Positions 28,245-37,264 of a stretch of 64,000 nucleotides of DNA are shown here, one piece after another (within the stretch, counting starts at the first letter, position 1; the number at the start of each line of letters is the position of its first letter). A program made the position numbers and the translations under genes. Source of the stretch: Zobellia alginiliquefaciens (lineage in GTDB: Bacteria > Bacteroidota > Bacteroidia > Flavobacteriales > Flavobacteriaceae); assembly GCF_029323795.1 (NCBI RefSeq), contig NZ_CP119758.1, forward strand, positions 4,092,001-4,156,000, given 5' to 3'. The notes under the pieces were generated by a model. It made no database searches, had not been told where the DNA came from, and saw nothing but the letters and a program-made list of their open reading frames with translations.

Positions 28245-29606
28245 TCACCATTTTTTCTTGCGACTTTTTTTATTTTGAATTTTGTCTCCCCGTTTCTGCG
28301 GTTTTTTGTATTTCTGTTTTAAGGTCTTTTCGTAGCTTTTTACCTTATTTTTTTGTTTACTGTTCTTTGCCGATTTTTCGTGAAATGAAGGGCCTCTTTC
28401 AACCGTTTTTGTATTGACGGATTCTTCTTCTAGATCTATAGGTTTGTCTTGTTCTTCAGGAATGAGCTCAGAACTAATTTCTACCGTTTCAGGAAATTCA
28501 TTTTGTGGTATCTGGTAATTCATCAAGCTTTCAATTGCAGCTTTTAAATCGTTTTCTTTTTCGCCATAAAAAAGAATAGACCTTCCCTTTTCACCGGCTC
28601 TACCGGTTCTTCCTATTCGGTGGATATAGTTTTCCGGGTAGAAAGGTGTTTCAAAACTAATAACTGTACTAATTTTATCTATATCAATACCACGTGCAAT
28701 AACATCGGTTGCAATTAGAATCCGGCTTGTACCACTTTCAAATTTATCAATAGATTTTGTACGGTGGTTTTGCTCTTTACTGGAGTGAATAACGGAAATT
28801 TCATCTTCAAAATCCAGCGTCTCGGATAATCTGTCGGCAATAGATTTACTGGCTACAAAAATCAATACTTTATTAAACTCTTCTTTATCCTGCAAAAGAT
28901 GATTCAATAAGTTGACCTTAGTATAAAAATTAGGGACGGCATAGGATTCTTGACGAATTGTAACTAAAGGCGTACCACTTATAGAAATTGTTTTTTTGAC
29001 CGGATTGACCAAAAAATCATCCATCAATTGGTCAACATAACTCGTCATAGTTGCCGAAAATAGAATGTTTTGGCGTTTGGTAGGCAAGTATTCAAAGATG
29101 TGCCTTAGCTGCGTTTTATATCCAAAATCTAGCATGACATCTACTTCATCGATCACCAGCTTTTTAATGGCCTTTAATCGTAAGACATTTGCCAAAACAA
29201 GGTCATACGTCCTTCTAGGTGTACCTACAATAATATCTTGGCCTTCTGCAACTGCTCTCTTTTGACGATTTATATTATTAGAACCTCCGTAAACACCCAG
29301 TGCTCTCACACTAAGGTAGGGAGTTAGTTTTTCAATCTGTTCTACTATTTGAATAACAAGCTCCCTGGTAGGCGCGAGAATTAATACCCTAGGGTGCATC
29401 TGGTCAGAATACTTTAGGTCTTGTAAAATAGGCAGGAGATATGCCATTGTTTTTCCCGTACCCGTCTGTGCAATCCCAACAAAATCAGAACCGCCCATAA
29501 TGGTGGAGTAAGACGCTTCTTGAATAGGAGTAGGATTATCGAACCCTAGATCAACAATAGCATTTTGCAATTGCTTTTTGATTTTAAAATCTTGGAAAGT
29601 ATTCAT
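28245..29606 (-). CDS. DEAD-box-family ATP-dependent RNA helicase
   Basis: 453 residues with the full set of helicase motifs: Q motif (NPTPIQEAS), Walker A AQTGTGKT (46-53), LAPTRELV, GTPRR, motif II DEVD (153-156, in place of DEAD), SAT (184-186), and in domain 2 ATDVIARGIDID and HRIGRTGRAG. A lysine-rich C-terminal tail (about 385-453) is typical of RNA-binding extensions in small bacterial helicases. The role is likely in RNA remodelling or ribosome assembly at low temperature (family knowledge). DEVD is a tolerated variant. Confidence 0.93.
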   Translation of the reverse strand: MNTFQDFKIKKQLQNAIVDLGFDNPTPIQEASYSTIMGGSDFVGIAQTGTGKTMAYLLPILQDLKYSDQMHPRVLILAPTRELVIQIVEQIEKLTPYLSVRALGVYGGSNNINRQKRAVAEGQDIIVGTPRRTYDLVLANVLRLKAIKKLVIDEVDVMLDFGYKTQLRHIFEYLPTKRQNILFSATMTSYVDQLMDDFLVNPVKKTISISGTPLVTIRQESYAVPNFYTKVNLLNHLLQDKEEFNKVLIFVASKSIADRLSETLDFEDEISVIHSSKEQNHRTKSIDKFESGTSRILIATDVIARGIDIDKISTVISFETPFYPENYIHRIGRTGRAGEKGRSILFYGEKENDLKAAIESLMNYQIPQNEFPETVEISSELIPEEQDKPIDLEEESVNTKTVERGPSFHEKSAKNSKQKNKVKSYEKTLKQKYKKPQKRGDKIQNKKSRKKKW

Positions 29607-29844
29607 TTTGCAAAGTAATCAAGAAAAATCGTATGGTAAGGGTATTTGGGCCAATTATAATTGATTATTTACAATCGCACTGATTTTTTCACTTGAATTC
29701 TCCCAGTTCCATGCCAAATGCGTCTTTTCTAGAATAACAAAACAAAGTTTCCCAAGATTCTTTGTAATTGATTCGGAGGTAAGGAATTGAATTATTAGTA
29801 TTAGTTTTGATCTGTGATAAGTCCGCTTAATTGAAATTTTATTT

Positions 29845-30237
29845 ATGCCGTATCAAGATGTGTTTGTTCTTTTTTGGAATCAGGTAGAAGAGAGTGTCCA
29901 AGAAGGTAGCTTTGCCAAGCTGACTATGGCAAAGACCATAGGGAATCCAAATTTGAGAAATATCTTTGTTAGACCGGTGTATTCTGAAGACGACTTTAAA
30001 GTCCTTCTAAAATTACGCTATAGATCAAAGGAGACCGAGGACGAGGAAGATGAACTTACATTAGAAGAGGCTTTTATTGTCTTGAAATCTCATTTAAAGA
30101 CCCATTTTTCATCAGTTCTGTTATTTACTACCAAAAAGGACCTTATTTTTAAAGTTAACAAAAAGGGAGCAGGTAGTATTACTGAAAATCCCCCTTCATT
30201 TAGTGCCGTTACCCAGGCTAGAAGAGATGAAGAATAG
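29845..30237 (+). CDS. Conserved hypothetical protein
   Basis: 130 residues without signal peptide or membrane segment. It starts MPYQDVFVLFWNQVEESV and has an acidic stretch KETEDEEDELTLEEAF (about 74-90), with mixed alpha/beta character. I do not recognise a family. It stands alone on the plus strand between the helicase and a convergent SDR gene. Confidence 0.6.
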   Translation: MPYQDVFVLFWNQVEESVQEGSFAKLTMAKTIGNPNLRNIFVRPVYSEDDFKVLLKLRYRSKETEDEEDELTLEEAFIVLKSHLKTHFSSVLLFTTKKDLIFKVNKKGAGSITENPPSFSAVTQARRDEE

Positions 30238-30304
30238 GTTAGTGCCAGTGCAATTTTTCTTTACGGTCTGTGGATGAAGTTAAATCCCTGATATTTAGAA
30301 ACTT

Positions 30305-30337
30305 TTAAAATCACCCTACATTTTTAGTGCAGGGTGA
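30305..30337 (-). terminator. Terminator after the SDR gene
   Basis: TCACCCTACA (30311-30320) and TGCAGGGTGA (30328-30337) form a 10-bp stem with one mismatch. On the minus strand it is followed by TTTT. It lies 4 nt past the SDR stop and may also stop the convergent gene ending at 30237. Confidence 0.65.
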
Positions 30338-30341
30338 ATAG

Positions 30342-30950
30342 TTAAGCGTCTACGAAAATTACTTGACCCGTTATAAATCCATCTACAGAACGTTCAAAAG
30401 CTTTTCCTACTAAGGCTCCTGGAACAGGTTGGAAACCGGGCATCATTTCTCCATATACTTCCCAAGCTTCTTCCAAAACAGTTGGGTTTATTGAGTTTAC
30501 CCGTATACCTCGTGGCATTTCAAATGCAACACATTTAACAAAGGTGTCAATAGCTCCACTTGTAGTTGCATCAGCAATAGCGAAGGGAATAGGTTTGACA
30601 TTTAGAATTCCCGTAATTAATGTAAACGAACCATTATCTGTAATATATTCCTGACCTATACGAACTATATTGATTTGTCCCATCATTTTGCTTAAAATGG
30701 TATTCATCCATTGTTCTTCGGTCATTTCGGTGAAATTTGCATATTCACAAACACCGACCGTGTTTACAACAGCATCAAAATGCCCAACCTCTTTAAATAA
30801 TTTCCGTAAAGATTCTATGCTGGTAATATCTACTTGATAATCATAACCGTCAGACGAACGTCCGGCAGTAATAACTTTGTGTTTGCCAAGACCGGATAAA
30901 GCGGCTTGCCCCATTTTTCCGTTTGCTCCAATTAAAATGATTGTTTTCAT
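30342..30950 (-). CDS. Short-chain dehydrogenase/reductase-like protein (lacks catalytic Tyr)
   Basis: 202 residues from the ATG at 30950 (MKTIILIGANGKMG); the longer reading from 30983 puts 11 residues before the Rossmann strand. The GANGKMG nucleotide loop, TAGRSSD and VVNTVGV (NNAG-like) segments are present. At the usual YxxxK site it has TSGAIDTFVK, so the tyrosine is replaced. A similar subgroup of short SDRs with this feature is known (PRK07578-like). Nucleotide binding is probable and redox activity uncertain. It follows the Crp/Fnr gene after 72 nt and is probably under the same promoter. Confidence 0.8.
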   Translation of the reverse strand: MKTIILIGANGKMGQAALSGLGKHKVITAGRSSDGYDYQVDITSIESLRKLFKEVGHFDAVVNTVGVCEYANFTEMTEEQWMNTILSKMMGQINIVRIGQEYITDNGSFTLITGILNVKPIPFAIADATTSGAIDTFVKCVAFEMPRGIRVNSINPTVLEEAWEVYGEMMPGFQPVPGALVGKAFERSVDGFITGQVIFVDA

Positions 30951-31022
30951 ATGATATATTGTTTTGTTTAAAATCATATGCAAATTTATTTAGAGGTTAA
31001 GGCTTAAGAGCAGGACATTTGT

Positions 31023-31586
31023 CTAATAAGAAATATTTGCTCTAATTCTACTAAGGTGTCGTTGGGTAACGCCTAGGTATGATGCAATATAGTGGAGTGG
31101 AATCTCTTTGATATACTCAGGTTGTTTGGTGATTAAGTCCAAATACCGTTGGGGAGCTTTATCTTTTTGATGGTTGAATATCCATTTTTCTAACTCTATA
31201 TACTCTTTTTCAGCTATAATTTTTAAAAATTTCAACCAGTTCGTATTGGATTCCGCTAAGGTTTCCAAAGTTAATTTAGGTATTGAGATTATTTCAGCAT
31301 CCGTTAGAGCTTGAATATTCTCTTCAGATTTTTTTTGTGAAATAAACGAAGAGTAAGCCATTAGCAGATGATTTGGAAAAGTAAAACAATATGTAATTTC
31401 ATCATCATTATTCGAAAAATAAAAGGAACGAAAAATTCCACTTTTAACGAAGGCTAGAGATTCACAAATTTCATTTTGATTAATATAGAAGTCTCCTTTT
31501 TTTAATTCAACATTTTGAGATAATTTCAAGAAATCATTAATTTCTAATTCTGTAAATAGATTAAATGATTTTAGGTATTCTTTCAT
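31023..31586 (-). CDS. Crp/Fnr-family transcriptional regulator
   Basis: 187 residues. A cNMP-binding beta-roll (about 15-110, KGDFYINQNEICESLAFVKSGIFRSFYF) is followed by a long dimer helix and a short C-terminal HTH (HYIASYLGVTQRHLSRIRANI). It lacks the FNR cysteine cluster. Such regulators in Bacteroidota often control a neighbouring oxidoreductase; here the SDR gene is immediately downstream. Confidence 0.85.
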   Translation of the reverse strand: MKEYLKSFNLFTELEINDFLKLSQNVELKKGDFYINQNEICESLAFVKSGIFRSFYFSNNDDEITYCFTFPNHLLMAYSSFISQKKSEENIQALTDAEIISIPKLTLETLAESNTNWLKFLKIIAEKEYIELEKWIFNHQKDKAPQRYLDLITKQPEYIKEIPLHYIASYLGVTQRHLSRIRANISY

Positions 31587-31888
31587 TGCTTTGCTTGATG
31601 AGGAGTGTTATACTCAAATGTGAGTTAAGGCCCATAGTTTATACTATATTCTGACTTAACCTTATCTACTGCTAAGTCTTTTCGCTTTAATATTTTTTGA
31701 ATAAAGTCATTTTTATCGGTACCCTATCTTAATTTAGGATTTAAATTTAAGTCCGTTTACTTCTCTTTACGAATACTAATCTATAGATTTTTTCAGCATT
31801 AAAAAGTTCTTGAGACACTATGGGCACATATTTTAAAGAAGTGTCTGTCGCAATAGACAATCAAATTATAGAAATATAAAAAATCAAC

Positions 31889-31912
31889 CGTTATGTTTGA
31901 ACGGAAATAACG
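31889..31912 (+). promoter_or_regulatory. Probable ModE operator upstream of moeA
   Basis: CGTTAT (31889-31894), 12 nt, ATAACG (31907-31912) forms a dyad with the same half-sites and 12-nt spacing as the molybdate-responsive ModE site I recall from the E. coli modA promoter. It lies 73 nt before the MoeA start, and a ModE-type DNA-binding domain is encoded in the same operon. The rest of the 399-nt gap from 31587 shows no gene. Confidence 0.6.
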
Positions 31913-31985
31913 ATTTTGTATATTCATCGCTTATTGGAAAAGTGGAATTCCAAAGACAGGAACAGATAAATAGAAATCAAGGCTA

Positions 31986-33518
31986 ATGATAGATACCGCT
32001 ACGGCTTTGGAACTAGTCACGATACATGGTTCTACCAGTACAATAGTACAGGAAATGGAACTTGAAAATGCATTGGACTATGTTTTGGCCAAAGATGTAA
32101 CTTCTGAAATAGATATGCCTCCTTTTAGGCAATCTGCTATGGACGGTTATGCACTGCATCTTAATGATGGTGTTACCTATTCTTTGGAGGAAGAGATAAA
32201 GGCCGGAGCTGATACAAACCCAAGGTTGCAGAAAGGGCAGGCGGCACGGATTTTTACAGGCGCTCCTGTTCCCAATACGGCCAATGCAGTGGTAATGCAG
32301 GAGAAGGTACGAGTTAATGGTAATGAAATTACTTTAGACGGACCTGTATATCTAGGAGCTAATATCCGACCTCAAGGGGAGCAAATTAGAGCAGGTGCCT
32401 TAGCAATAACAAAAGGAACTACACTAAAGGGAACCCATATTGGGTTTTTGGCCAGTCTTGGGGTTACCAAGGTTTCGGTCCGTGCAAAGCCGTCCATAGC
32501 CATAGTGGTTACTGGTAACGAACTGGTGGATTCCGGTAAAAAGTTGGCTTACGGCCAAATATACCAATCCAATGGCTATATGTTAACGGCTGTACTGAAG
32601 GAATTGGGGTATGCAAATACATCGGTAGTTACTATTAAAGATAATTTTCAGCATACTAAAACGGTATTGAAATCTAGTTTAGCAAGTCATGATATAGTTT
32701 TCGTAACCGGAGGTATATCTGTTGGTGATTATGATTTTGTTGGAAAAGCATTTGCTGAAATTGGTGTAAAAGAGATTTTCTATAAAGTGAAGCAAAAGCC
32801 GGGAAAACCCTTGTATTATGGAAAAAAAGGTGATACGTCAATATTCGGATTACCGGGAAACCCAGCTGCGGCACTGAGTTGTTTTTATGTATATGTATAT
32901 CCTCTTTTGAAAAAATGGGAAGGAGCGGAGCAGTTGAACCTTCCTCGTATCTCTTTACCCTTGTTAGCGGATTATACGGTAAAAGGCACACAGGCACAAT
33001 TTTTAAAGGCAAGGATAGAAGGAACTGGTGCTATTATTTTAGGCGGACAAAGCTCAGCTATGGTAAAAGCTTTTGGAGATGCCAATGCATTAGTATATTT
33101 ACCTCAAAATTCCGCTGAAAAAAAAAAGGACAAATGGTGGAAGCCATACTATTGCCCTTTAAATAAGAAGTCTTCTATGAGCGATTATAAAATTAAAAGT
33201 AGGATTTGGATAGAAGTAGGGGATAACGTTTTAGTGGGAGAAGGAAGAGTACGGCTATTAAAAGAAATTGAAGCCCAGGGTTCCTTATCCAAGGCTGCCA
33301 AAAATATAGGAATGTCTTATAAGAAAGCCTGGACATTGGTAGATGCCGTAAACAAATCTGCAAAAGAAGCAGTAGTAAATACATCGGTTGGTGGGCAAAA
33401 AGGAGGTGGAACGGTTATTACTCCGTATGGGAAGAGTCTAATAGAAGCCTTTGAACAGATCAATAAAAAGTGTTGGGATTTTTTAGACCAAGAATTTGAA
33501 ACCCTAAACGGAATTTAA
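31986..33518 (+). CDS. moeA: MoeA molybdopterin molybdotransferase read in one frame with a ModE-type HTH domain
   Basis: 510 residues as read. Residues 1-390 are MoeA: DMPPFRQSAMDGYAL, RIFTGAPVPNTANAVVMQE, GNELVDSGKKL, FVTGGISVGDYDFV and GLPGNPAAALSCFY are all family signatures. MoeA inserts molybdate into adenylated molybdopterin in the cytoplasm. Residues 398-510 are a ModE N-terminal HTH domain. The junction is suspicious: after an A10 run (33118-33127) the -1 frame reads GQMVEAILLPFK then TAA at 33164, a normal MoeA ending, while frame 0 gives an odd linker. So either a frameshift or sequencing difference fuses two genes, or slippage yields both forms. The true MoeA probably ends at 33166 (393 residues). 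Confidence 0.8.
   Translation: MIDTATALELVTIHGSTSTIVQEMELENALDYVLAKDVTSEIDMPPFRQSAMDGYALHLNDGVTYSLEEEIKAGADTNPRLQKGQAARIFTGAPVPNTANAVVMQEKVRVNGNEITLDGPVYLGANIRPQGEQIRAGALAITKGTTLKGTHIGFLASLGVTKVSVRAKPSIAIVVTGNELVDSGKKLAYGQIYQSNGYMLTAVLKELGYANTSVVTIKDNFQHTKTVLKSSLASHDIVFVTGGISVGDYDFVGKAFAEIGVKEIFYKVKQKPGKPLYYGKKGDTSIFGLPGNPAAALSCFYVYVYPLLKKWEGAEQLNLPRISLPLLADYTVKGTQAQFLKARIEGTGAIILGGQSSAMVKAFGDANALVYLPQNSAEKKKDKWWKPYYCPLNKKSSMSDYKIKSRIWIEVGDNVLVGEGRVRLLKEIEAQGSLSKAAKNIGMSYKKAWTLVDAVNKSAKEAVVNTSVGGQKGGGTVITPYGKSLIEAFEQINKKCWDFLDQEFETLNGI
33118..33127 (+). other. A10 homopolymer at the moeA-modE junction (slippage or frameshift site)
   Basis: Ten consecutive A bases within GAA-AAA-AAA-AAG. One extra A in the transcript, or a -1 ribosomal shift, moves reading into the frame that gives a conventional MoeA C-terminus. 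Such A-runs are known sites of polymerase slippage and also of assembly errors. Confidence 0.7.
33177..33518 (+). CDS. ModE-type molybdate-responsive HTH domain (possible separate gene)
   Basis: Read from its own ATG at 33177 this is a 113-residue protein, MSDYKIKSRIWIEVGDNV..., starting 10 nt after the -1 frame TAA of moeA. It matches the ModE N-terminal winged helix: GRVRLLKEIEAQGSLSKAAK, the MSYKKAWTLVDAVN recognition region and GGQKGGGTVITPYGKSLI. The C-terminal Mop/TOBE molybdate-binding domains of E. coli ModE are absent, as in many short ModE-like regulators, so how it senses molybdate is unclear. It probably acts on the dyad at 31889. Confidence 0.7.
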   Translation: MSDYKIKSRIWIEVGDNVLVGEGRVRLLKEIEAQGSLSKAAKNIGMSYKKAWTLVDAVNKSAKEAVVNTSVGGQKGGGTVITPYGKSLIEAFEQINKKCWDFLDQEFETLNGI

Positions 33519-33563
33519 GAAACGAAATAAGATAATAAACAAGAGCAAAAAAAGCATTAGAAA

Positions 33564-34004
33564 ATGAGTACTACTTATAAAAACGTATTTAAACAAGGAG
33601 CAATTTCTTCGGAATTTATAGGGGAGTCAATTGCCAAACACCAATCTAAAACTACAATTGGCGCTCATAATATTTTCTTAGGTCAAGTGCGGGCAGATGT
33701 TATAGAGGATAAAAAAGTGACCGCCATTGAATATACCGCATATGAAGATATGGCAAATAAAAAATTCCATGATATTAGGGAGGCTACTTTTGATAAATTT
33801 AACCTTACCTGTATGCATATCTATCATAGTTTGGGAGAGGTGAAATCAGGAGAAATATGTCTTTTTGTTTTCGTGTCATCGCCCAGGAGGAAAGAAGTAT
33901 TTAAAGCATTGGAATATGTTGTAGAGGCCATAAAAGCAGAGGTGCCTGTTTTTGGAAAGGAAATTTTTGAAGACCAATCAACACAATGGAAAGTAAATAG
34001 TTGA
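33564..34004 (+). CDS. moaE: Molybdopterin synthase catalytic subunit MoaE
   Basis: 146 residues with the MoaE signatures GAHNIFLGQVRAD, AIEYTAYEDMANKKF, HSLGEVKSGEICLFVFVSSPRRKEVF and the catalytic-lysine region VPVFGKEIFEDQSTQWKVN. With MoaD it transfers sulfur to precursor Z (cPMP) to form molybdopterin. The gene lies 45 nt after the moeA/modE frame and is likely the last gene of a short Moco operon. MoaA, MoaC, MoaD and MobA are not encoded in the window. Confidence 0.95.
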   Translation: MSTTYKNVFKQGAISSEFIGESIAKHQSKTTIGAHNIFLGQVRADVIEDKKVTAIEYTAYEDMANKKFHDIREATFDKFNLTCMHIYHSLGEVKSGEICLFVFVSSPRRKEVFKALEYVVEAIKAEVPVFGKEIFEDQSTQWKVNS

Positions 34005-34033
34005 TTTTGAATAAATTCCATGATACGCAGAAT

Positions 34034-36535
34034 CTAATGTTTGGGTAGGTAAAGTTTAAATACAGCCCCTTTGTTCAATTCTCCACTAGCTATAATAGTT
34101 CCATTGTGATTAAGCGCAATTTTTTTAACAATAGCAAGCCCTATACCGGTGCCATTGTATTCAAATTTGCCGTGTAGCCTTTTGAATATTTCAAAAATCT
34201 GCTCTCCGTGTTCAGGTGCGAATCCTATACCTTTATCTACAAAACTAATTTCATAATAGGTGTTTTTTATATCTAATGGAAGATGAGATAGCTCGCTACC
34301 TTCAACTGTTGTTGTAATTACCTTTATAGTTGGCAGTTTGTCCGCTTTGGCAAATTTTATGGAATTTTCAATTAAGTTCTGAAAGACCTGCCTAATTTGA
34401 AAAGGTATGACTTTAGTCTCACAGAGGTTGTCATAGACAATACTTGTGCCCGTAGCTTCTATTTTTTCCGATAAATTTTCAATAACCTGTTCGAGTAATT
34501 CACGCAGGTCTCGTTGTTCAAGCTCTTTTTCCCCCTTTGTGGTTCTGGAGAAAGCCAAAAGGTCTTCAATCAGGGTGCGCATTCTTTCTGCGGCAGATAC
34601 TACACGATCAAAGTATTGACGACCCTTATCACTAAAATTTTGATTTTCTTGATCTAAGATTCTGCTGGTCATCATTTGAATTTTTCGCAGAGGTTCTTGA
34701 AGGTCATGACTAGAAACATAAGCAAATGACTCAAGCTCATCATTACTCTTTTCTAATTCGCGAACGGACTCTTTTAATTTTACATTCGCTTTTTTTAGTA
34801 ACTCGGTTCTTTCATGAACTTGCTGTTCCAGTTCTTTAGAGAAATTCTCAAGTTTTTGTCTGGCCAATACTTTGTTGGTACTATCGGTAACCGTCATCAT
34901 AATTCCTGACACGGAACCGTCTAGCTCTCTTAGAGGTACATAATTATAGTCCACATAAAACGCTTTGCTACCGTCATTACCATCAATTATAGCCATGGAT
35001 TCTATTTCGGATATTGACTCACCGGTTTCCATTACTGAGTACAGGAACTCGGGATACTTCTGATTTTCCAACTCGGGAAAAACATCAAGTAATTTCTTAC
35101 CGAGTACTTCGGTTTCTGTTTTTCGCCAAAAATGGCTCAACAACTCGTTATTTGCCATTTCAATTCGTAATTCAGGTCCTCTTAGGATACCCATAGCAAT
35201 TGGTGATTGCAATACCAAGTTGCGAAACTCTTCTTCGTTTTCTAATAGGTGATGACGAGCAACTACAGACTCGGTAACTTCTGAGGCAACACAAAGAATT
35301 TCTGCAACCTCGCCTTTATCGTTTAACGAAGGACTAAAGATAAAATTAAAATATGCAGTTTCTGTTTTACCATTTCTTTTTAATAAGAAAGGATATTCCA
35401 TACCTCTTTCTGAAGTTTTGGTCTGCACCACGTTCTCAAAAATAGGACGCAGGCCTGCTTCAATTTCCGTTAAAACATCAAAAATGGAGTACCCTTCGGT
35501 TTCCGATCTTTTAGTGTTCCATATCTCTAAGGCCATATCGTTTATTAGATGTACCTTATAATCGCCCACACCAATAATTGCAATACCCACAGGAGCATTT
35601 TTTACGAGGTTCCGAAACTTTTTTTCACTCTTTTGGATTTTGAGTTCCGCATTCCTGTCGTCCGTTATGTCCTGTAGAATACCATTGAACCGGTAAGCTA
35701 CACGATCATCGTTAAACCAACTTCTTCCTACCGCACGAACTACGCGGTCACGACCTGTTGTTTTATTGCGGATGGTATAGGTAATATCATATTTTCCACC
35801 CGTTTTATAATGTAGAGCTTTTTCAATTGCGGTAACCACCCTATCTCTATCTTCTGGAATGATGACCTCTATAGCCTCTTGAAGATCAATTACTTGTTTT
35901 GGTGGCAAACCGAACCATTTTTTAAGTCTATCGTTACTTGTGAATTGATGTGTAGCCGTATAATAGTCCCACGTGCAAAGGTCGGCTGCGTCAATAGCGA
36001 ATTTTAGTTCACTTTCGCTATTTTTTAGCTTTTCAAGGTTTGATACACTCTCATTCGTTTCAGAACAGGTAACGAATACACCGTTTATTTTTCCAGATTC
36101 ATCTTTTACTGGACTATAACTAAATGTCCAATATACATCTTCTATCTGCCCATTTCTATAAATAGGAATTAATTGGTTTTCGCTCCAGGTTGCTCCTTTG
36201 CCTGATAGAACATGATCAATTAATGGTCCAACTGTGTCCCAGAGTTCATACCACGCTTCTTTACCTTTCATACCCAAAATATTTGGGTGTTTACCGTCAT
36301 TACCCAAGCTTGCACGAAAAGCATCATTATAAAAACTAATTAGGTCTGGTCCCCAGAAAAGAAACATTGGAAATCTTGAATCCAGAACTATGCTTAGCGT
36401 TGTTCTTAGACTCTGAGGCCAAGTTATAGGGCTGCCAAGTAAAGTGGTTTCCCAATTTTTTTCACGCATTATTTTTCCCATTTCTCCTCCGCCCTCTAAA
36501 AACGGAAAGCGGTTTCCATCAAATTTGTTATGCAT
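34034..36535 (-). CDS. Multi-PAS sensor histidine kinase
   Basis: 833 residues, no membrane segment. The N-terminal atypical PAS starts with FLEGGGEMGKIMREKNWETTLLG and PQSLRTTLSIVLDSRFPMFLFWGP. Three further PAS/PAC units follow (about 170-570), with ENSIAIG-like and TDSTNK ends. A coiled segment precedes HisKA with H610 (SSHDLQEPLRKI), and HATPase_c has NSIKF, DKGIGF and GTGIGLAI. This soluble architecture suits sensing of light, redox or small ligands. It is 6 nt downstream of the receiver gene at 36542, forming an operon. Confidence 0.93.
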   Translation of the reverse strand: MHNKFDGNRFPFLEGGGEMGKIMREKNWETTLLGSPITWPQSLRTTLSIVLDSRFPMFLFWGPDLISFYNDAFRASLGNDGKHPNILGMKGKEAWYELWDTVGPLIDHVLSGKGATWSENQLIPIYRNGQIEDVYWTFSYSPVKDESGKINGVFVTCSETNESVSNLEKLKNSESELKFAIDAADLCTWDYYTATHQFTSNDRLKKWFGLPPKQVIDLQEAIEVIIPEDRDRVVTAIEKALHYKTGGKYDITYTIRNKTTGRDRVVRAVGRSWFNDDRVAYRFNGILQDITDDRNAELKIQKSEKKFRNLVKNAPVGIAIIGVGDYKVHLINDMALEIWNTKRSETEGYSIFDVLTEIEAGLRPIFENVVQTKTSERGMEYPFLLKRNGKTETAYFNFIFSPSLNDKGEVAEILCVASEVTESVVARHHLLENEEEFRNLVLQSPIAMGILRGPELRIEMANNELLSHFWRKTETEVLGKKLLDVFPELENQKYPEFLYSVMETGESISEIESMAIIDGNDGSKAFYVDYNYVPLRELDGSVSGIMMTVTDSTNKVLARQKLENFSKELEQQVHERTELLKKANVKLKESVRELEKSNDELESFAYVSSHDLQEPLRKIQMMTSRILDQENQNFSDKGRQYFDRVVSAAERMRTLIEDLLAFSRTTKGEKELEQRDLRELLEQVIENLSEKIEATGTSIVYDNLCETKVIPFQIRQVFQNLIENSIKFAKADKLPTIKVITTTVEGSELSHLPLDIKNTYYEISFVDKGIGFAPEHGEQIFEIFKRLHGKFEYNGTGIGLAIVKKIALNHNGTIIASGELNKGAVFKLYLPKH

Positions 36536-36541
36536 AGGCTT

Positions 36542-36988
36542 CTAATATTGCAGAATAAAATCTGAGGGTGGAATAGGTTCTTTTGATTGCGTCTTAATAT
36601 TTGCAATACAATCTTCAATAGCTCTTTTCAACAATGAAAATGAATTAGGTTTTTTAAGGTATAGGTTGGCTCCATTTAATCGCAACACTTCAAGTTTTAT
36701 ACTATCAATAAATGTAGAATAAATAATGATCGGAATTTTAGAAAATTTCGGCTCATCTCTAATGTCGTTCAAACACTCTTCACCATTCATTAAAGGCATG
36801 TTTAAATCCAGAAAAATATAATCTGGTAAGGGCTGAATTGGATCGAGAAGATTTTTCATTAAATCCACACCGTTCTCAAATGATCTAAATTCAACTTGTA
36901 TGTCTAGCTCTAATAATGCTTCTTCAAAGAGCATTCTATCATCTGCATCGTCATCGGTCAAGAAAATATTGAAAACCTTATCTTTCAT
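36542..36988 (-). CDS. Single-domain response regulator (Rcp1-like)
   Basis: 148 residues. The receiver has an acidic cluster TDDDADDRMLFEEA, D61 (FLDLNMPLMNGEECL), IIIYST and K113-P (LYLKKPNSF). It is the first gene before the multi-PAS kinase on the minus strand. It closely resembles the receiver at 38007 (same DDRMLFEEA and FLDLNMPL segments), so the two probably arose by duplication around the YciF-like gene. Confidence 0.9.
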   Translation of the reverse strand: MKDKVFNIFLTDDDADDRMLFEEALLELDIQVEFRSFENGVDLMKNLLDPIQPLPDYIFLDLNMPLMNGEECLNDIRDEPKFSKIPIIIYSTFIDSIKLEVLRLNGANLYLKKPNSFSLLKRAIEDCIANIKTQSKEPIPPSDFILQY

Positions 36989-37211
36989 GGTGGGTGGGGT
37001 TGGTAATAAATGTGAAGCTCATATGACGGTTATTTATTAAATAAGGTCTACCTGTAATAGACACAAGATCAAATGTATTCTTGAGATGTTAATGGCATGG
37101 TGTCGAAAAGATGTTTTTTTAACCTAATCGCATTTTACAGGTCTAATTTCAATAATAAATTATTTTTTCTGTATAGAGTAATTAGGTTATGTTAAAACCG
37201 ATAAATATAGA

Positions 37212-37237
37212 AAAAGCGCTTTGGTTAAAGCGCTTTT
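37212..37237 (-). terminator. Terminator after the YciF-like gene
   Basis: AAAAGCGCTTT (37212-37222) and AAAGCGCTTTT (37227-37237) form a perfect 11-bp stem over a 4-nt loop, and the T-rich 3' arm works on either strand. It lies 27 nt past the minus-strand stop at 37265. Confidence 0.8.
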
Positions 37238-37264
37238 AATTAATGAGTTAATGTGTCGGAACAA

